Part shown: positions 32,601 to 42,387 of the stretch, piece by piece
How the letters are laid out: each line of letters opens with the position of its first letter
Numbering within the stretch: position 1 is the first letter of the stretch
DNA from: Neofusicoccum parvum
Lineage: Eukaryota; Ascomycota; Dothideomycetes; Botryosphaeriales; Botryosphaeriaceae
DNA length: 64,000 bases
NCBI GenBank assembly: GCA_020912385.1
Contig: CP087216.1
Location: 1-64,000 of the forward strand
Reading direction: 5' to 3'
Program-made: the position numbers and the translations under genes
The notes under the pieces: generated by a model
Seen by the model: only the letters and a program-made list of their open reading frames with translations
Databases searched by the model: none
Told to the model about the DNA's origin: nothing

Positions 32601-35025
32601 GACGTGGTTCTACGGGGGTAAGGGAAAAATCAAGTGTAGTAAGGATAGGTAGGTGGTTAAAGGATGATTTAAGCTCCTAGCTAACTCTATAGCTAAGGAT
32701 TCTCTCCTCTAGCCACCGTAATATAAAGACAAGGTCTAGAGTACTCTTACTACTACTATCTCTTCTAGTAATAGTGCCTCTTAGAAGGGCGAGGTTAAGA
32801 TTAGCTGCGGTAGCTATCTTAATTAGGTTATCCGCTAGGATATAGTGTGTTAGGGAGGCTATACCTCCTTAGATAGAATAGTAGAGGTTAAAGTCCCCTA
32901 GGAGGATGTGCTCTCCTAGTTTTCTAAGAGCTTCCAGTAGAAGAGATAGGGTTTCTAGAGCTGTACTAGTATAAGAGGCTGGCGGGGGATTGTAGTAGTT
33001 ATAGATATAGATTATACATGTCTTAGTGGTAAGGGATAGTATAATGAGGTCTAGTAAGTAGACTGTTACTTACTAGGAGTCAGGGGTAATAGCCTTACTT
33101 ATAAAGAAATAGGTTCTTACCGTCCCCTCCTAAGGGAAAACTATATAGTAGGTAGGGTGTCTTACTATTATCTTGACCCTCGGGTTCCTCTACGGTTCCT
33201 AGATGGCTAGGATATAGTGGATCTTTAGGTCTACCTCCTTGAAGAACGGGAGTATCACCCTATTCTTACTCTTATAGACGTTGTACTGTACGATAGATAG
33301 AGAGCCTATATCTAATATTAACTTTCTTCCATCTCTAAGTCAGGCTGTGGGGGGGTTGGTGGTGTAGGTTACAAGGAGGAGGGGGTTCCTATAGGCTCCT
33401 TTTCTAAGGTATACTAGGAGCTGTTAAGTCTAGTAAACTGTATTTAGTTAGAAGGTAGGGGATAGCTTAGGTTCCTTAGCCTACCTAGCTCTTTCTTAGC
33501 CGGCTCCTCCTCTCTAGGCCTCTTCCTTGGCCCGACCGTTAACTAGTTGGTTTGGGGCTGTGTCTTAGCTATAGGGGATCCTGCCCTATACCTCTCTAGA
33601 GTTACTAGGCGGGCCTGAGTGGCCTTTACCTGGTATACTCTACGTGCTAGGCAGGCGTTGCTCCAGGCTATATGCTTTTATAAGCAGTTTACATACTGTA
33701 TTTTTTTCTTAGGGTACTTCTGGGTGTTATATGCCTCTATATACTAGCTACACTTGGTCTTCCTTCTACAGTGAGTGGAGATGTGACTATAGTCCTGGTA
33801 CTTAAAGTACTAGGTCACTGTAAAGGCTGCACTATAGTATTCTACTATATGGAGAGCATAGTTACTAATAAGTCCTTTAGTAATAATCTGGTTGGCTGCC
33901 TTAGGGTCTATAGTATTAAGGATAATGGCCGAGTAAGTTTTCCCCTCTAGGAGCTTTCTTTTTAGCCAGGCTAGCTTGCTGATATGAAGACTAGGGTGTA
34001 GGGTAAGGTTCTGATCCTGAAGGATTTAGGCGGCCTGGGGATCCTTAATATTAATTCCTTTGAGGGGGACGTTGTGGACTAGCACTGAGTAGAGCTGCTA
34101 GTTAGGATGGACTTCCCTACTCAGTCCTGTAGTCTATTCCTGGTCCTGGAGGAGGGCTGCTCTAGTCTAAGCATTAGGTATAAAGAGCTTAACGTCTCCA
34201 CTAGGAAGCTTCTTAGCAGCTAGTACCTTTTTATATACTAGGCTTTTCCCTACCTAAATCTTCTTAATAATAGCCTTGTTAGAGAGGTTTATAACCTCCT
34301 ATCTATTAGTCTTGTCTGGGAAGTGTAGGGTAAGCTTAGTGGTGGTCGGGGGAGTAGGGGGCTTTAGGGCTACTTGGGCTGTAATGTTAGCCCAGCTAGG
34401 CACTGTGGGCGTAGGAGTAGTCTAGAGTCGGCTGACTATCTTCTGGACTTATTGTACTTCCTTAAGGATATCCTTAAGGCCGGGCTCCTTGGTGGTTACC
34501 TCCTAGTATATAGAGATATGATCCTAGAAGATTGTCTTAGCAATGTTAAGAAAATTTTTCACCTGGCTGGAAAGGACTAAAGGGAGGCTAGTAGGTGCTT
34601 ATAGGGCTTAGAGGAGGGTATCTACTGTCTTTAATACTCTTTCAACGTATTTAACGCTATACTAGATGTCCTACGGTTTATTGGGGGTGCGCTATGGTTG
34701 GGTAGAGGCAATTACTAGAGGGGGCTGTTTACCCCTTTCTACGGCCTCTATATCAACTATAACGCGGCTATAGCTGCTCTAAGTGGTATTTTAAGTCTCG
34801 CTGGGCCTAGGAGAGTTCCTAGGGCCCTCTTCCAGCGCCGTAGCTTGGGATCGATTTTTTAGCATGGTTATATTCTTTAATAGATTATATAATAATAAGT
34901 CTTTATTATATTTAAATTATTATTTTTTTCTTTTTTTTTTCTTCTTTTTCTTCTCTTTAAGTCTTAGCTTAATATATATAGCGTAATAAACCTTTTAGTA
35001 ATCATCTTAAAGTTAAGCTCTAATA
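29699..35025 (+). repeat. 3' LTR of element A, split by LINE 3
   Basis: The pieces 29699-29753 and 34877-35025 together correspond to the 181-bp LTR at 18037-18217, from TATTAGAGTC to CTCTAATA. The LTR is interrupted by LINE 3 with a 15-bp duplication. Confidence 0.75.
29754..34876 (-). mobile_element. LINE 3 (Tad-like), near full length, RIP-eroded
   Basis: 5.1 kb on the minus strand with target duplication TTAATAGATTATATA at 29739-29753 and 34877-34891. It ends (left) in GATAGATAGATAG, the complement of the TCTA tail. ORF1 starts at ATG 34865 and reads MLKNRSQATALEEGPRNSPR, later RTPN, PTVPSWANITAQVALKPP and a CCHC-type gag region, all with TAG interruptions. ORF2 shows endonuclease then reverse transcriptase, for example LGDFNLYYS near 32900. 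Trp and Gln codons are widely TAG. It is dead, but complete enough to reconstruct the family's layout. Confidence 0.85.
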
Positions 35026-35320
35026 AGAGGTTTAGATATTATCTATCTAGAAAGAATTTTACTTATTCTTTTTTAGTTATATAAGCTTATTAGTAAGAGT
35101 ATCTATCTTTATTATTATCTATTATAGTATTTATATTATTTCTTAAGGCTTTTAAGCCTACTACTTTTATATTTACTATTTATTAATTATTATTATTAAT
35201 TCTATTATCTCTAGTAATTCTAGTAGTTCTAGTAATTCTAGTAATTCTAGTAATTCTAGTATATAACTATATTAATAATCTAATATCTAGTAAGTCTAAT
35301 AGGTTTAAAGTCTTAGCTAT
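35026..35320. other. AT-rich decayed sequence
   Basis: No gene. Short TTCTAGTAA repeats near 35215-35262; otherwise RIP-like AT-rich DNA of unknown origin. Confidence 0.5.
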
Positions 35321-35503
35321 TATTAGAGTTTAACTTTAGGGTAATCGCTAAAAGATTTATTATACTATATATATTAAGCTAAGACTTAAGGAGAGAAGAA
35401 GAAAAAATAAAAAATAAAAATAGTTTAAATATAAGAAAGTCTTAGTATTATATAATCTATTAATAATTCTCTAATATTTCTTCTAAGGCTTTAGACTCTA
35501 ATA
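35321..35503 (-). repeat. Inverted copy of the element A LTR
   Basis: 183 bp matching the 181-bp LTR in reverse. The ends GCTATTATTAGAG and CTCTAATAATAGC (including flanks) form an exact inverted repeat. No direct target duplication is visible. Confidence 0.7.
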
Positions 35504-36067
35504 ATAGCCTATCTAATAATTTTTTCCTATATAATCTAAATACTATATAGTTATATAGTACTTAGGTCTTTTAATTAGAGTGTATTTATATCTTTAGATT
35601 AGAGTACATTCGTACCTTTAGGTTAGAATTAATATATAAGGTAGATAACCCGACTTTTCTTATAAGTAGGGTCGAGGCCGTTTTTTCTACGTAAGTAGGC
35701 ACCCTACTCGCCGATCCATGGTGCCAGCCAAGCAGACCAAGTGCTTAGTAAGCCAAGCGGAGGCCCGGCTGCTTGCAAGCGGCCCTTGAGGGCCGCTTGG
35801 CTTACTTGTTGGGAGCCCTGGCTTATCCAGCCAGTGTTCCACGACATCCCAGAACCCGCTCAGCCGTAACGCAGTCAAATACGCGAAGCATTTCATGCCC
35901 ATTGTGCAACATTTCATAATGAATCATAATAGAAGCTCCGAGACCGGATGGACTGCGCAAGGAAGGATTCGGAAGGATCAATTAACTTCTTACAGCCAAC
36001 ACGAGAATCGGTGAGTACTTAAAGGCGAAAGGACCAGCAAAACAACCAAATAACAAACCCCGTCAAC
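35504..36067. other. TE-to-gene transition
   Basis: AT-rich decayed DNA to about 35640, then normal composition. A perfect inverted repeat lies at 35747-35760 (AGTAAGCCAAGCGG) and 35793-35806. The last 70 bp before 36068 form the upstream region of the next gene. No other gene is visible. Confidence 0.6.
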
Positions 36068-37276
36068 ATGCGGTCGCTCTTTTTCACCCTCGCGCAACTT
36101 GCGCCAGTCATCAGTGCCATTTCGTTATGGAACACAACTGGGATATACCAAGTCGGCTACACCCAGCACGTCTTGAACCACACAACGACCCCAGATGACC
36201 CAACCCCGAACCCCGGCATCCTGCTGTTGACAATCTACTATCCCACTATGCAACCCCCCGCCGGCCCCGTCCCCTACCTCGACGCGAAAACCGCGCGCGC
36301 CTACGAGCAAACACTCGGCGTACCCAACGGCACGCTCTCGCTCCTCACGACGAACCTCCAATTCCAGGCCCCTACCCTCCTCGGCACCCACCCCGCCTTC
36401 GGCAACGGCACCTCCCCCTACCCTACCCTCCTCTTCACCCCCGGCGCCGGCGGCACCATCAGCGGCTATCAGGCCTACCTAAGCGAATTCGCCTCGCACG
36501 GCTACACCGTCGTCGGCATCGACCACCCAGGCGAGGCGCCCTACACGGCCCTCCCCTACGGCGCGCCCGGCGTCGACGGCATCCGCGACATTGGCTCTCT
36601 GACATCCGTCGACTTCCACCACATGTACGAGTACCGGCTGGCCGACCTAGCCGCCGTCCTTAACCCCTCCGGCGGCCTCCTCCCGGCGCTCATCGCGCAG
36701 TACGGCGCGCCGTTCAACACGACGCACTACGCCGTGCTCGGCCACAGCATGGGCGGCGCGGCGTCGGCGGGCGCGATGATCTCGGCGCCCGGGCTCTACC
36801 GCGCCGGGTCGAACCTCGACGGCACCTTCCAGCACCTGGTCAAGCCGGACCCCACGAACGCCACGGCGGTACAAGTCCCTGACCCCGACGCGCCGAATCC
36901 GGACCTGCGCACGCCGTTCGTCGAACTCGCGAGCGAGGCGCGGTTCCACGGCGTCGAGGACGCGGATGCGTCGTGGGAGAGATTCAATGCGAACCAGACG
37001 GGCTGGCTGCGCGATGTGCAGGTGAACGGCACGGCGCATCTGGACTACATGGATACGCCGCTGGGTTTCGACCTGCTGGGGGCGAGGGAGGGCGGCGTCG
37101 TGCCGCCGGCGGCGTTGGGGGCGTTAGGGACGATCGCCGGGAAGAGGGTGACGGAGGTGGTAACGGGGTTGTTGCTGAGCTTTTTTGGAGAGTTCGTTGG
37201 TGGCGGCGCCGGTGTAGAGAGTGTGGATGCGTTTATTGCGAGGACGCCTGAGGCGTTTGTTATGGCTGAGAAGTGA
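36068..37276 (+). CDS. Secreted PAF-acetylhydrolase-like serine esterase
   Basis: 402 residues, single exon, ATG in the context CAACATGCGG. An N-terminal signal peptide (MRSLFFTLAQLAPVISA) predicts secretion. The fold is alpha/beta-hydrolase of the platelet-activating-factor acetylhydrolase family: oxyanion segment LLFTPGAGG (about residue 120), HGYTVVGIDHPGEA, nucleophile elbow GHSMGG (Ser near 226), the acid in NLDGT (Asp near 250) and the catalytic His in GTAHLDYMD (near 323). All three triad residues are present. Several NxT/NxS sites fit an extracellular glycoprotein. Such fungal enzymes hydrolyse short acyl esters of lipids or xenobiotics; the substrate cannot be told. It is the first intact gene inside the repeat block. 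Confidence 0.88.
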   Translation: MRSLFFTLAQLAPVISAISLWNTTGIYQVGYTQHVLNHTTTPDDPTPNPGILLLTIYYPTMQPPAGPVPYLDAKTARAYEQTLGVPNGTLSLLTTNLQFQAPTLLGTHPAFGNGTSPYPTLLFTPGAGGTISGYQAYLSEFASHGYTVVGIDHPGEAPYTALPYGAPGVDGIRDIGSLTSVDFHHMYEYRLADLAAVLNPSGGLLPALIAQYGAPFNTTHYAVLGHSMGGAASAGAMISAPGLYRAGSNLDGTFQHLVKPDPTNATAVQVPDPDAPNPDLRTPFVELASEARFHGVEDADASWERFNANQTGWLRDVQVNGTAHLDYMDTPLGFDLLGAREGGVVPPAALGALGTIAGKRVTEVVTGLLLSFFGEFVGGGAGVESVDAFIARTPEAFVMAEK

Positions 37277-37419
37277 ACGGATGAGATGGCTTTGGGGCTT
37301 TATGCTTCTGTGGCGTGGAGGGAGGTTCGAGGTTGGTTTGAGATAGCGGTAATCTCGTATATTCATCATGCTTGCTGCCTTAGAAGTAAGCAGCAAGTAG
37401 AAATCCAAGCGCCTTGAAC

Positions 37420-38744
37420 CTATTCTTCTTTTACTTTGACGAACTTCAGGCTTCCTTCATTGGTCCTTGCCAACCTAAGATAGACTTCATCGCAAAACTG
37501 CGTCTGGTGGAACGCCTTCTCCGATTTATGGAACTCCTCATCCCACGCCTTCCCCTCGGCGCTCGTCTTGATCTTCGGCGTCAACAAGTCCAGCGTCTCC
37601 TGCTTCGCACCATGATAGTTAGCCAGCTTGAGCGGGGACCACTGCTTGCCATCGGGCCCTCTACTGAGCGCCCAGACATCCGCACCCTGCTCGATAAGGA
37701 ACTCCACAACCTCATGCTTCCGCTCGTCCTGCTACTCGGTGCCGTAGAGGTCCGCGAATCGGTGGTACGTGCCCCTCGCCGCGTAGTTCAGGGGCGCCCA
37801 CCCGTCGTCATCCGCCACGTCGAGCAGCCCATCCGTCGCCTGCAGCACGCACTGCAGCAGATACTAATAACGATAGCGCAATGCACGACCGTCCGGCCGG
37901 CCTTATCGCTTGCGTAGAGATCGGCATTCGCGTCGCGCAGGGCCTCGAAGTTAGCGGTACCCTGCCCAACAGCTGCGAAGTGGATGGGGCAGCGGCCGGC
38001 ATGGTCACGGGTGTCCGTCCAGGCGCCGAGACTGAGCAGGAAGTGGATAACCGGGACGGTGGCACGGTAGCACGCGGCGCCGAGGGCGGACCCGTAGAGG
38101 CCGCCGGCAGCGTTGACGTCCATCTTCTTCGTCGTGGCACCCGCGGCCGCGGGGGGGCTGCTACTGCTTTCGGAGAGGTATCGCAACATGTCCAGCATGG
38201 TGCCCTTAATTACGTCGAAGTCGAGGTCGAGCGGCGACGAGCGGCAGCACGCGGCCTGCGCGGGCGAGCCGAGGAAGGCGTTGACGACGTTGATGTCGGC
38301 GCCGGCGTCCACCATGAGGCGGACGCCTGCGAGGCTGCCGTTCCAGCAGGTGAGGTGCAGCTGCGTGCCGCCGGACAGGGCGGAGATATTGATGTCGGCG
38401 CCCCGCTTGAGCAGGAACCGGGCGATGTCCATGTTGTCCCGGAACATGGCTTTGTGCAGCGCCGTACGGCCGGCTTTGTTGGCGGCGTTGATGTCGCTAC
38501 CGGCGTGGACGAGCAGCTTAACGTCAGCGAGCTCAGGGGTAGCGCGGTACATGATGGCGTTGAGCGCCGTGTCGCCGTCGGTGTCTTCCAACGTGAGGTC
38601 GGGCCGGAACTCCAGCACCATCCGCAAGAGCTCTGTGGTGCCAGCGTACAAGAGCGGGAGCAGACCATTCGTCGGCTTGACGCTGGCGTCGGCGCCGACC
38701 TCGAGCAGGAGCCGTGGAGAGCCACCCCGCCGCCAACCCGACAC
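37420..38744 (-). pseudogene. Ankyrin-repeat protein, broken
   Basis: Minus-strand ankyrin repeats: GADASVKPTNGLLPLLYAG, GDTALNAIMYRA, GSDINAANKAGRTALHKAM, GADINISALSGGTQLHLTCWNG, GADINVVNAF, then DHAGRCPIHFAAVGQG and DKAGRTVVHCAI. Around 37870 the frame must shift by one to continue (LLQCVLQATDGLLDVADDDGWAPLNYAARG), and a TAG lies at 37734-37732 before EFLIEQGADVWALSRGPDGK. The N-terminus stops abruptly at about 38720, where an unrelated subtilase remnant begins on the other strand. No start codon is convincing. Fungal ankyrin arrays of this kind often form the C-terminus of NLR-like or effector-type proteins; here only a broken repeat domain is left. Confidence 0.75.
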
Positions 38745-39256
38745 GCTTCAAGATCGGAGCCGCCACCGCGTGGGGCACCTGGCGCTAGACGCGCGCCTCG
38801 CACGTCGACTTCATCTTCCCCGGCAATAAGGTCATCAAGGAGCGCCTCGGTAACGTGCCCGTTGAGAAGTGAAACCTCGTCAGCGGCTCAAGCGTCGCGA
38901 CGGCGTTAGCGGCGGGCTTAGCTGCCCTCGTGCTGTATTGCGTGCAGTTTTCTGCCTATCATTGCATCGCGACGAATCAGCAGGTCAAGGTCGTGACGTT
39001 GGATGATTTCCATGCTATGAAGACGCACGAGCGCATGGCGGGGGCGTTTTATGCGATTTATACGACGAAGGATAGCGATAATAAGTATATCGAGGTTTGG
39101 AATACTTTTGAGACGGCGCCGAGGGAGGGAGAGGGCAAGGAGAAGGACGTTAAACGTGAAATCATTGTGACGGTGGCAGATATACTGAAATCCAGGAGGA
39201 AGTTGGTTTTTCGGTGTTCAAAATCTACTCTAGCTAATGGGCTTGAGCATCTGTAA
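38711..39256 (+). pseudogene. Subtilisin-like protease C-terminal remnant
   Basis: A plus-strand frame reads AVESHPAANPTRFKIGAATAWGTWR, TAG, ASHVDFIFPGNKV, then VPVEK, TGA, NLVSGSSVATALAAGLAALVLYC and a tail to 39256. GSSVATA with its serine near 38885 is the catalytic Ser block of peptidase S8 domains found in fungal multidomain proteins. The Asp and His blocks are missing and two in-frame stops (near 38785 and 38871) interrupt it. It begins where the ankyrin remnant on the other strand ends, so the two remnants were joined by rearrangement or belong to dismembered multidomain genes. Confidence 0.72.
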
Positions 39257-39465
39257 ATATAAGTTGATGGAGAGTCCGGTATTGGCATACAACATATTTA
39301 TTAGAGAGCATCGCCTTGGCATCATGTGATTCCCGGGAGCCCAATCGGTTCTTTCCGCGCCAAGTCTTTGTGACTCACTTGCCCTCCATCCTGCCGTCCC
39401 CGCGCTGTTAACGCTGCGCCGTGACAAAGCCACCTGGGAATCATCCCACCATCTTGAAGAGAAAA

Positions 39466-41901
39466 ATGAGCCATCACTCCGTTTCACCTCCCGACAATGC
39501 ACAGGCGCCGGACCTTTGGAAGGGGCTCGACCGGCCGTTGTATTGCTTTGGAGAAAAGCAAGCATACCCGGATGAATGCCGATACTGCTCAGACCTGCAA
39601 ATCCAAGAAAGGGTTGAAATTTCGAGTGACCTATATTCAGGGTCACTAAAAGATCTCTGCTACCTCGCTTTCCACGCCATTTCTTCTGAATTTTCCCATG
39701 ATACCGATTTCTTCCGCGACCGAATCGATTCTGACGGGGTATGCTCGTTTTGCGACCATCTACGCCTAAAACTTTGGGGTAGAATCTCTAACATCAAAGT
39801 CCAACTGGATCCTCTCCCTGAAATCGAGGCCCGGCAGTCAATTTGTGGATTGTGTTCGCTGGTTGCGAAGACCGCGGCGCGTCTGAAACGTCACCGAGAC
39901 ATTTATCAGATTCGCCTGCAAACAAAACGATATGGCTCGTTCTCCTTGCATTTTCGAAGTCAATACATGACAATCTATGAGATTGAGATGAACAGCAAAA
40001 AGCTGGGTTCTGATCAAGCACGAATCCTTCTGGAAGCTGAGCTGTTCATCCCTGATACTATCAACTGGGAAAGGGTCCGAGCTCCATTATTGGAAGCAGC
40101 CGTTGCACCTGAGCCATTGGACCCCCATCCGACTGGATTCCGACTCATCGATGTTGAGAAATGCTGCGTTGTCAAAGCGCCAAGAACCTGCGAATACGTT
40201 GCGTTGAGCTATGTTTGGGGAGAAGCAAGATTGAATCGCAAGTTTCTACACCTCTCGTTGAGCAACTCCCAGGACCTGGAAGTGGAGTACAGTCTACAGG
40301 GTATAGGAATTCCTGCGACTGTCCAAGATGCCATGGCCGCTTGTCGTGGACTCGGAAAGCGATATTTGTGGGTCGATCGGTTTTGCATCCCCCAAGATGA
40401 ATCCAACAACCCCATCAAGAACGCCCAGATCAACGCTATGGATCGCATCTACAGTCACGCCGTTGTGGCCTTGGTTCCCCTGGAAGGAAATTCTGACTAT
40501 GGATTACCGGGAGTCTCCAAGCTGAAATGCAAGGCTCGGTATAGAACACAATTCTCCGGCCGCGAATTCTGGGAAACAAACACAAATGCAAACGGCTTTT
40601 TTGGAGACAAAGTACAACTGTCCAAGTGGAGTAGTCGCGGATGGACGTTTCAGGAAGGGACTTGTTCTCCAAATCTCCTCTTTTTTACAGACGACGGGCT
40701 TGTGGGTGAATATTCTGGTACGCGAGTATTCTTCGAGAGCGAAACTCCAACAGCGGTCTCAATTCCCAACTACGATTTCAGGCATCAGAATTTCAATGAC
40801 CGGTTCGGTTTCTTTCAATTCGGCGCTCACGAAGTATCAAGGAGAGAGTTCGGAAAAGACTCCGACATTCTCAATGCCTTTACCGGTGTCCTGAATGCAC
40901 TATTTGAAGGGCACCGATTCGGACTCCCAATGAAAGGCTTCGATGATGCTCTACGCTGGAAAGGGGAGCGGCCGTCCGAGCGCAGAGAATCCACGAATGA
41001 AAACAATTTTCCAAGCTGGTCCTGGGCCTCTGTTCGCAGCAACATTCATTGGGTCACCTCGGAATCAGTTCCCCTGGCAACATTTGGATTCCTGGAGGCA
41101 GACCGGTCAGACACACCATGTCTCGATCCATGTTGGCCGAGGAACATGGGCTTCCACCACAGTAGTCAAGACATTTTAGGAGCCGCGATTGCATGGCAGA
41201 CAGGATGCGTTGAAACACCTTTGCCTGAGCTCATACAATCTACCAGCAGTCCACAATTATTCGGAGCCTTTGTACAGGAGTTCAAGCGAAGCTATCCTAC
41301 CTTTATGAGCCTCTGGAAAGCAATGCGCGGTATTGAACCAAACGATTTGCCCTTGCAAAACTTCCGCGACAAGTTCTCAGCTGCTCAAATTGAAGCGGCG
41401 ATGAAGCCAGGACGCTTGCTAGCGTCGTCCCAAGTGACGACATCATCTGCTGTGCTGAAGTCCGTATACGATCCTTCATCTCCAGACCTCCCTTTTGGAG
41501 TAATTCAGATCTTCTTTGGGGAATCTAATGTTGGTTATGCCGATTTGGACACGGAACAGATTGTAAAGCGTCAAGTTCTGGTGGACGAGACTATGCTTGG
41601 CAAAGGGCGTTGGCCGGCTATATCGAATCCGCAAGATATGCGATCGAACATAGACCGATGTGACGTTTACTTTCTCGCCCTTACGATTTGTTCACTCTGG
41701 GGTCACTCCGGAGAATCACCTAGCGCTATCACTGACAGATTCACTTTCGATGATACCTGTTGTCCGTTCCTGAATTTGTATGTTACGGCCTTGGCAATTG
41801 AGACAAATTCGGGAATTTCGCGTCGACTTGGTCTCGCTTATTTTCCGTTGGACAATTGGTTGGAGCTGCCGCGCCAATTTAAGGCTGTTGTGCTGGAGTA
41901 G
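39466..41901 (+). CDS. HET-domain protein (heterokaryon incompatibility)
   Basis: 811 residues from ATG 39466; upstream in-frame sequence lacks an ATG. Single exon. The HET domain spans about residues 245-400: YVALSYVWGEA, IPATVQDAMAACRGLGKRYLWVDRFCIPQD, INAMDRIYSHAVVALVPL and SSRGWTFQEGTCSPNLLFFT. Cys pairs before it (CRYCSDLQ, CSFCDHL, CGLCSLV) could bind zinc. A W-rich C-terminal region (FPSWSWASV) is typical of the family. HET proteins trigger or take part in allorecognition cell death, and some are just paralogs of unknown role. Subtelomeric location is common for them. Its 3' end faces the RiPP-like gene (convergent, about 490 bp apart). Confidence 0.9.
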   Translation: MSHHSVSPPDNAQAPDLWKGLDRPLYCFGEKQAYPDECRYCSDLQIQERVEISSDLYSGSLKDLCYLAFHAISSEFSHDTDFFRDRIDSDGVCSFCDHLRLKLWGRISNIKVQLDPLPEIEARQSICGLCSLVAKTAARLKRHRDIYQIRLQTKRYGSFSLHFRSQYMTIYEIEMNSKKLGSDQARILLEAELFIPDTINWERVRAPLLEAAVAPEPLDPHPTGFRLIDVEKCCVVKAPRTCEYVALSYVWGEARLNRKFLHLSLSNSQDLEVEYSLQGIGIPATVQDAMAACRGLGKRYLWVDRFCIPQDESNNPIKNAQINAMDRIYSHAVVALVPLEGNSDYGLPGVSKLKCKARYRTQFSGREFWETNTNANGFFGDKVQLSKWSSRGWTFQEGTCSPNLLFFTDDGLVGEYSGTRVFFESETPTAVSIPNYDFRHQNFNDRFGFFQFGAHEVSRREFGKDSDILNAFTGVLNALFEGHRFGLPMKGFDDALRWKGERPSERRESTNENNFPSWSWASVRSNIHWVTSESVPLATFGFLEADRSDTPCLDPCWPRNMGFHHSSQDILGAAIAWQTGCVETPLPELIQSTSSPQLFGAFVQEFKRSYPTFMSLWKAMRGIEPNDLPLQNFRDKFSAAQIEAAMKPGRLLASSQVTTSSAVLKSVYDPSSPDLPFGVIQIFFGESNVGYADLDTEQIVKRQVLVDETMLGKGRWPAISNPQDMRSNIDRCDVYFLALTICSLWGHSGESPSAITDRFTFDDTCCPFLNLYVTALAIETNSGISRRLGLAYFPLDNWLELPRQFKAVVLE

Positions 41902-42387
41902 TGGACGGAGACAGTAAGAGATAGACGAGCACGGGAAGTATTGGAGGTGATGCACCGGCAGGTCATCAATTTGACGTGCATTCTGCAAGCCTTGAGTATT
42001 GGCTCAGTTTTATCTTTCTGGATTCGGAACGTGTACTGGGACGTCACGAGACTCTTGTCTTTGGAAAAGACTGAATTGGATAGCGGGCTACAAATAGGCG
42101 ATTAAGCGAGAAAATCTTTTACTAATTTTGTTCTGATTCACGACTAAATTCCTTACGCGCATATATTTCTACATCTCCTTGGTCGAGTCTGTGATTCCTA
42201 CTCAATTGGATGGGTCATGGCCAAAATAAACGAAGAAAAGACCGAGATATTGATAGAAACCCCTTTCCCATCACAAGCAATACTGGTATGAGAACAAATA
42301 GCCAACAGCGAAAGCAATGCCGCTAGTAATAGGCATCTAACCGAAACTGAAGGTACGAAAAACCAAGTTAACGAGTGAATTGTTCTC
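41902..42387. other. Convergent intergenic region
   Basis: 3' flanks of the HET gene and of the RiPP-like gene. I see no gene or repeat in it. Confidence 0.5.

Noticed and set aside
29699..35503. Element A LTR at 29699 and the inverted LTR at 35321 as the two ends of one DNA transposon
   Set aside because: The same sequence is a solo LTR with a 5-bp duplication at 18037, and the purine tract before 29699 fits an LTR element.
37881..38909. 342-codon plus-strand frame
   Set aside because: Antisense to ankyrin repeats, with no recognisable domain.
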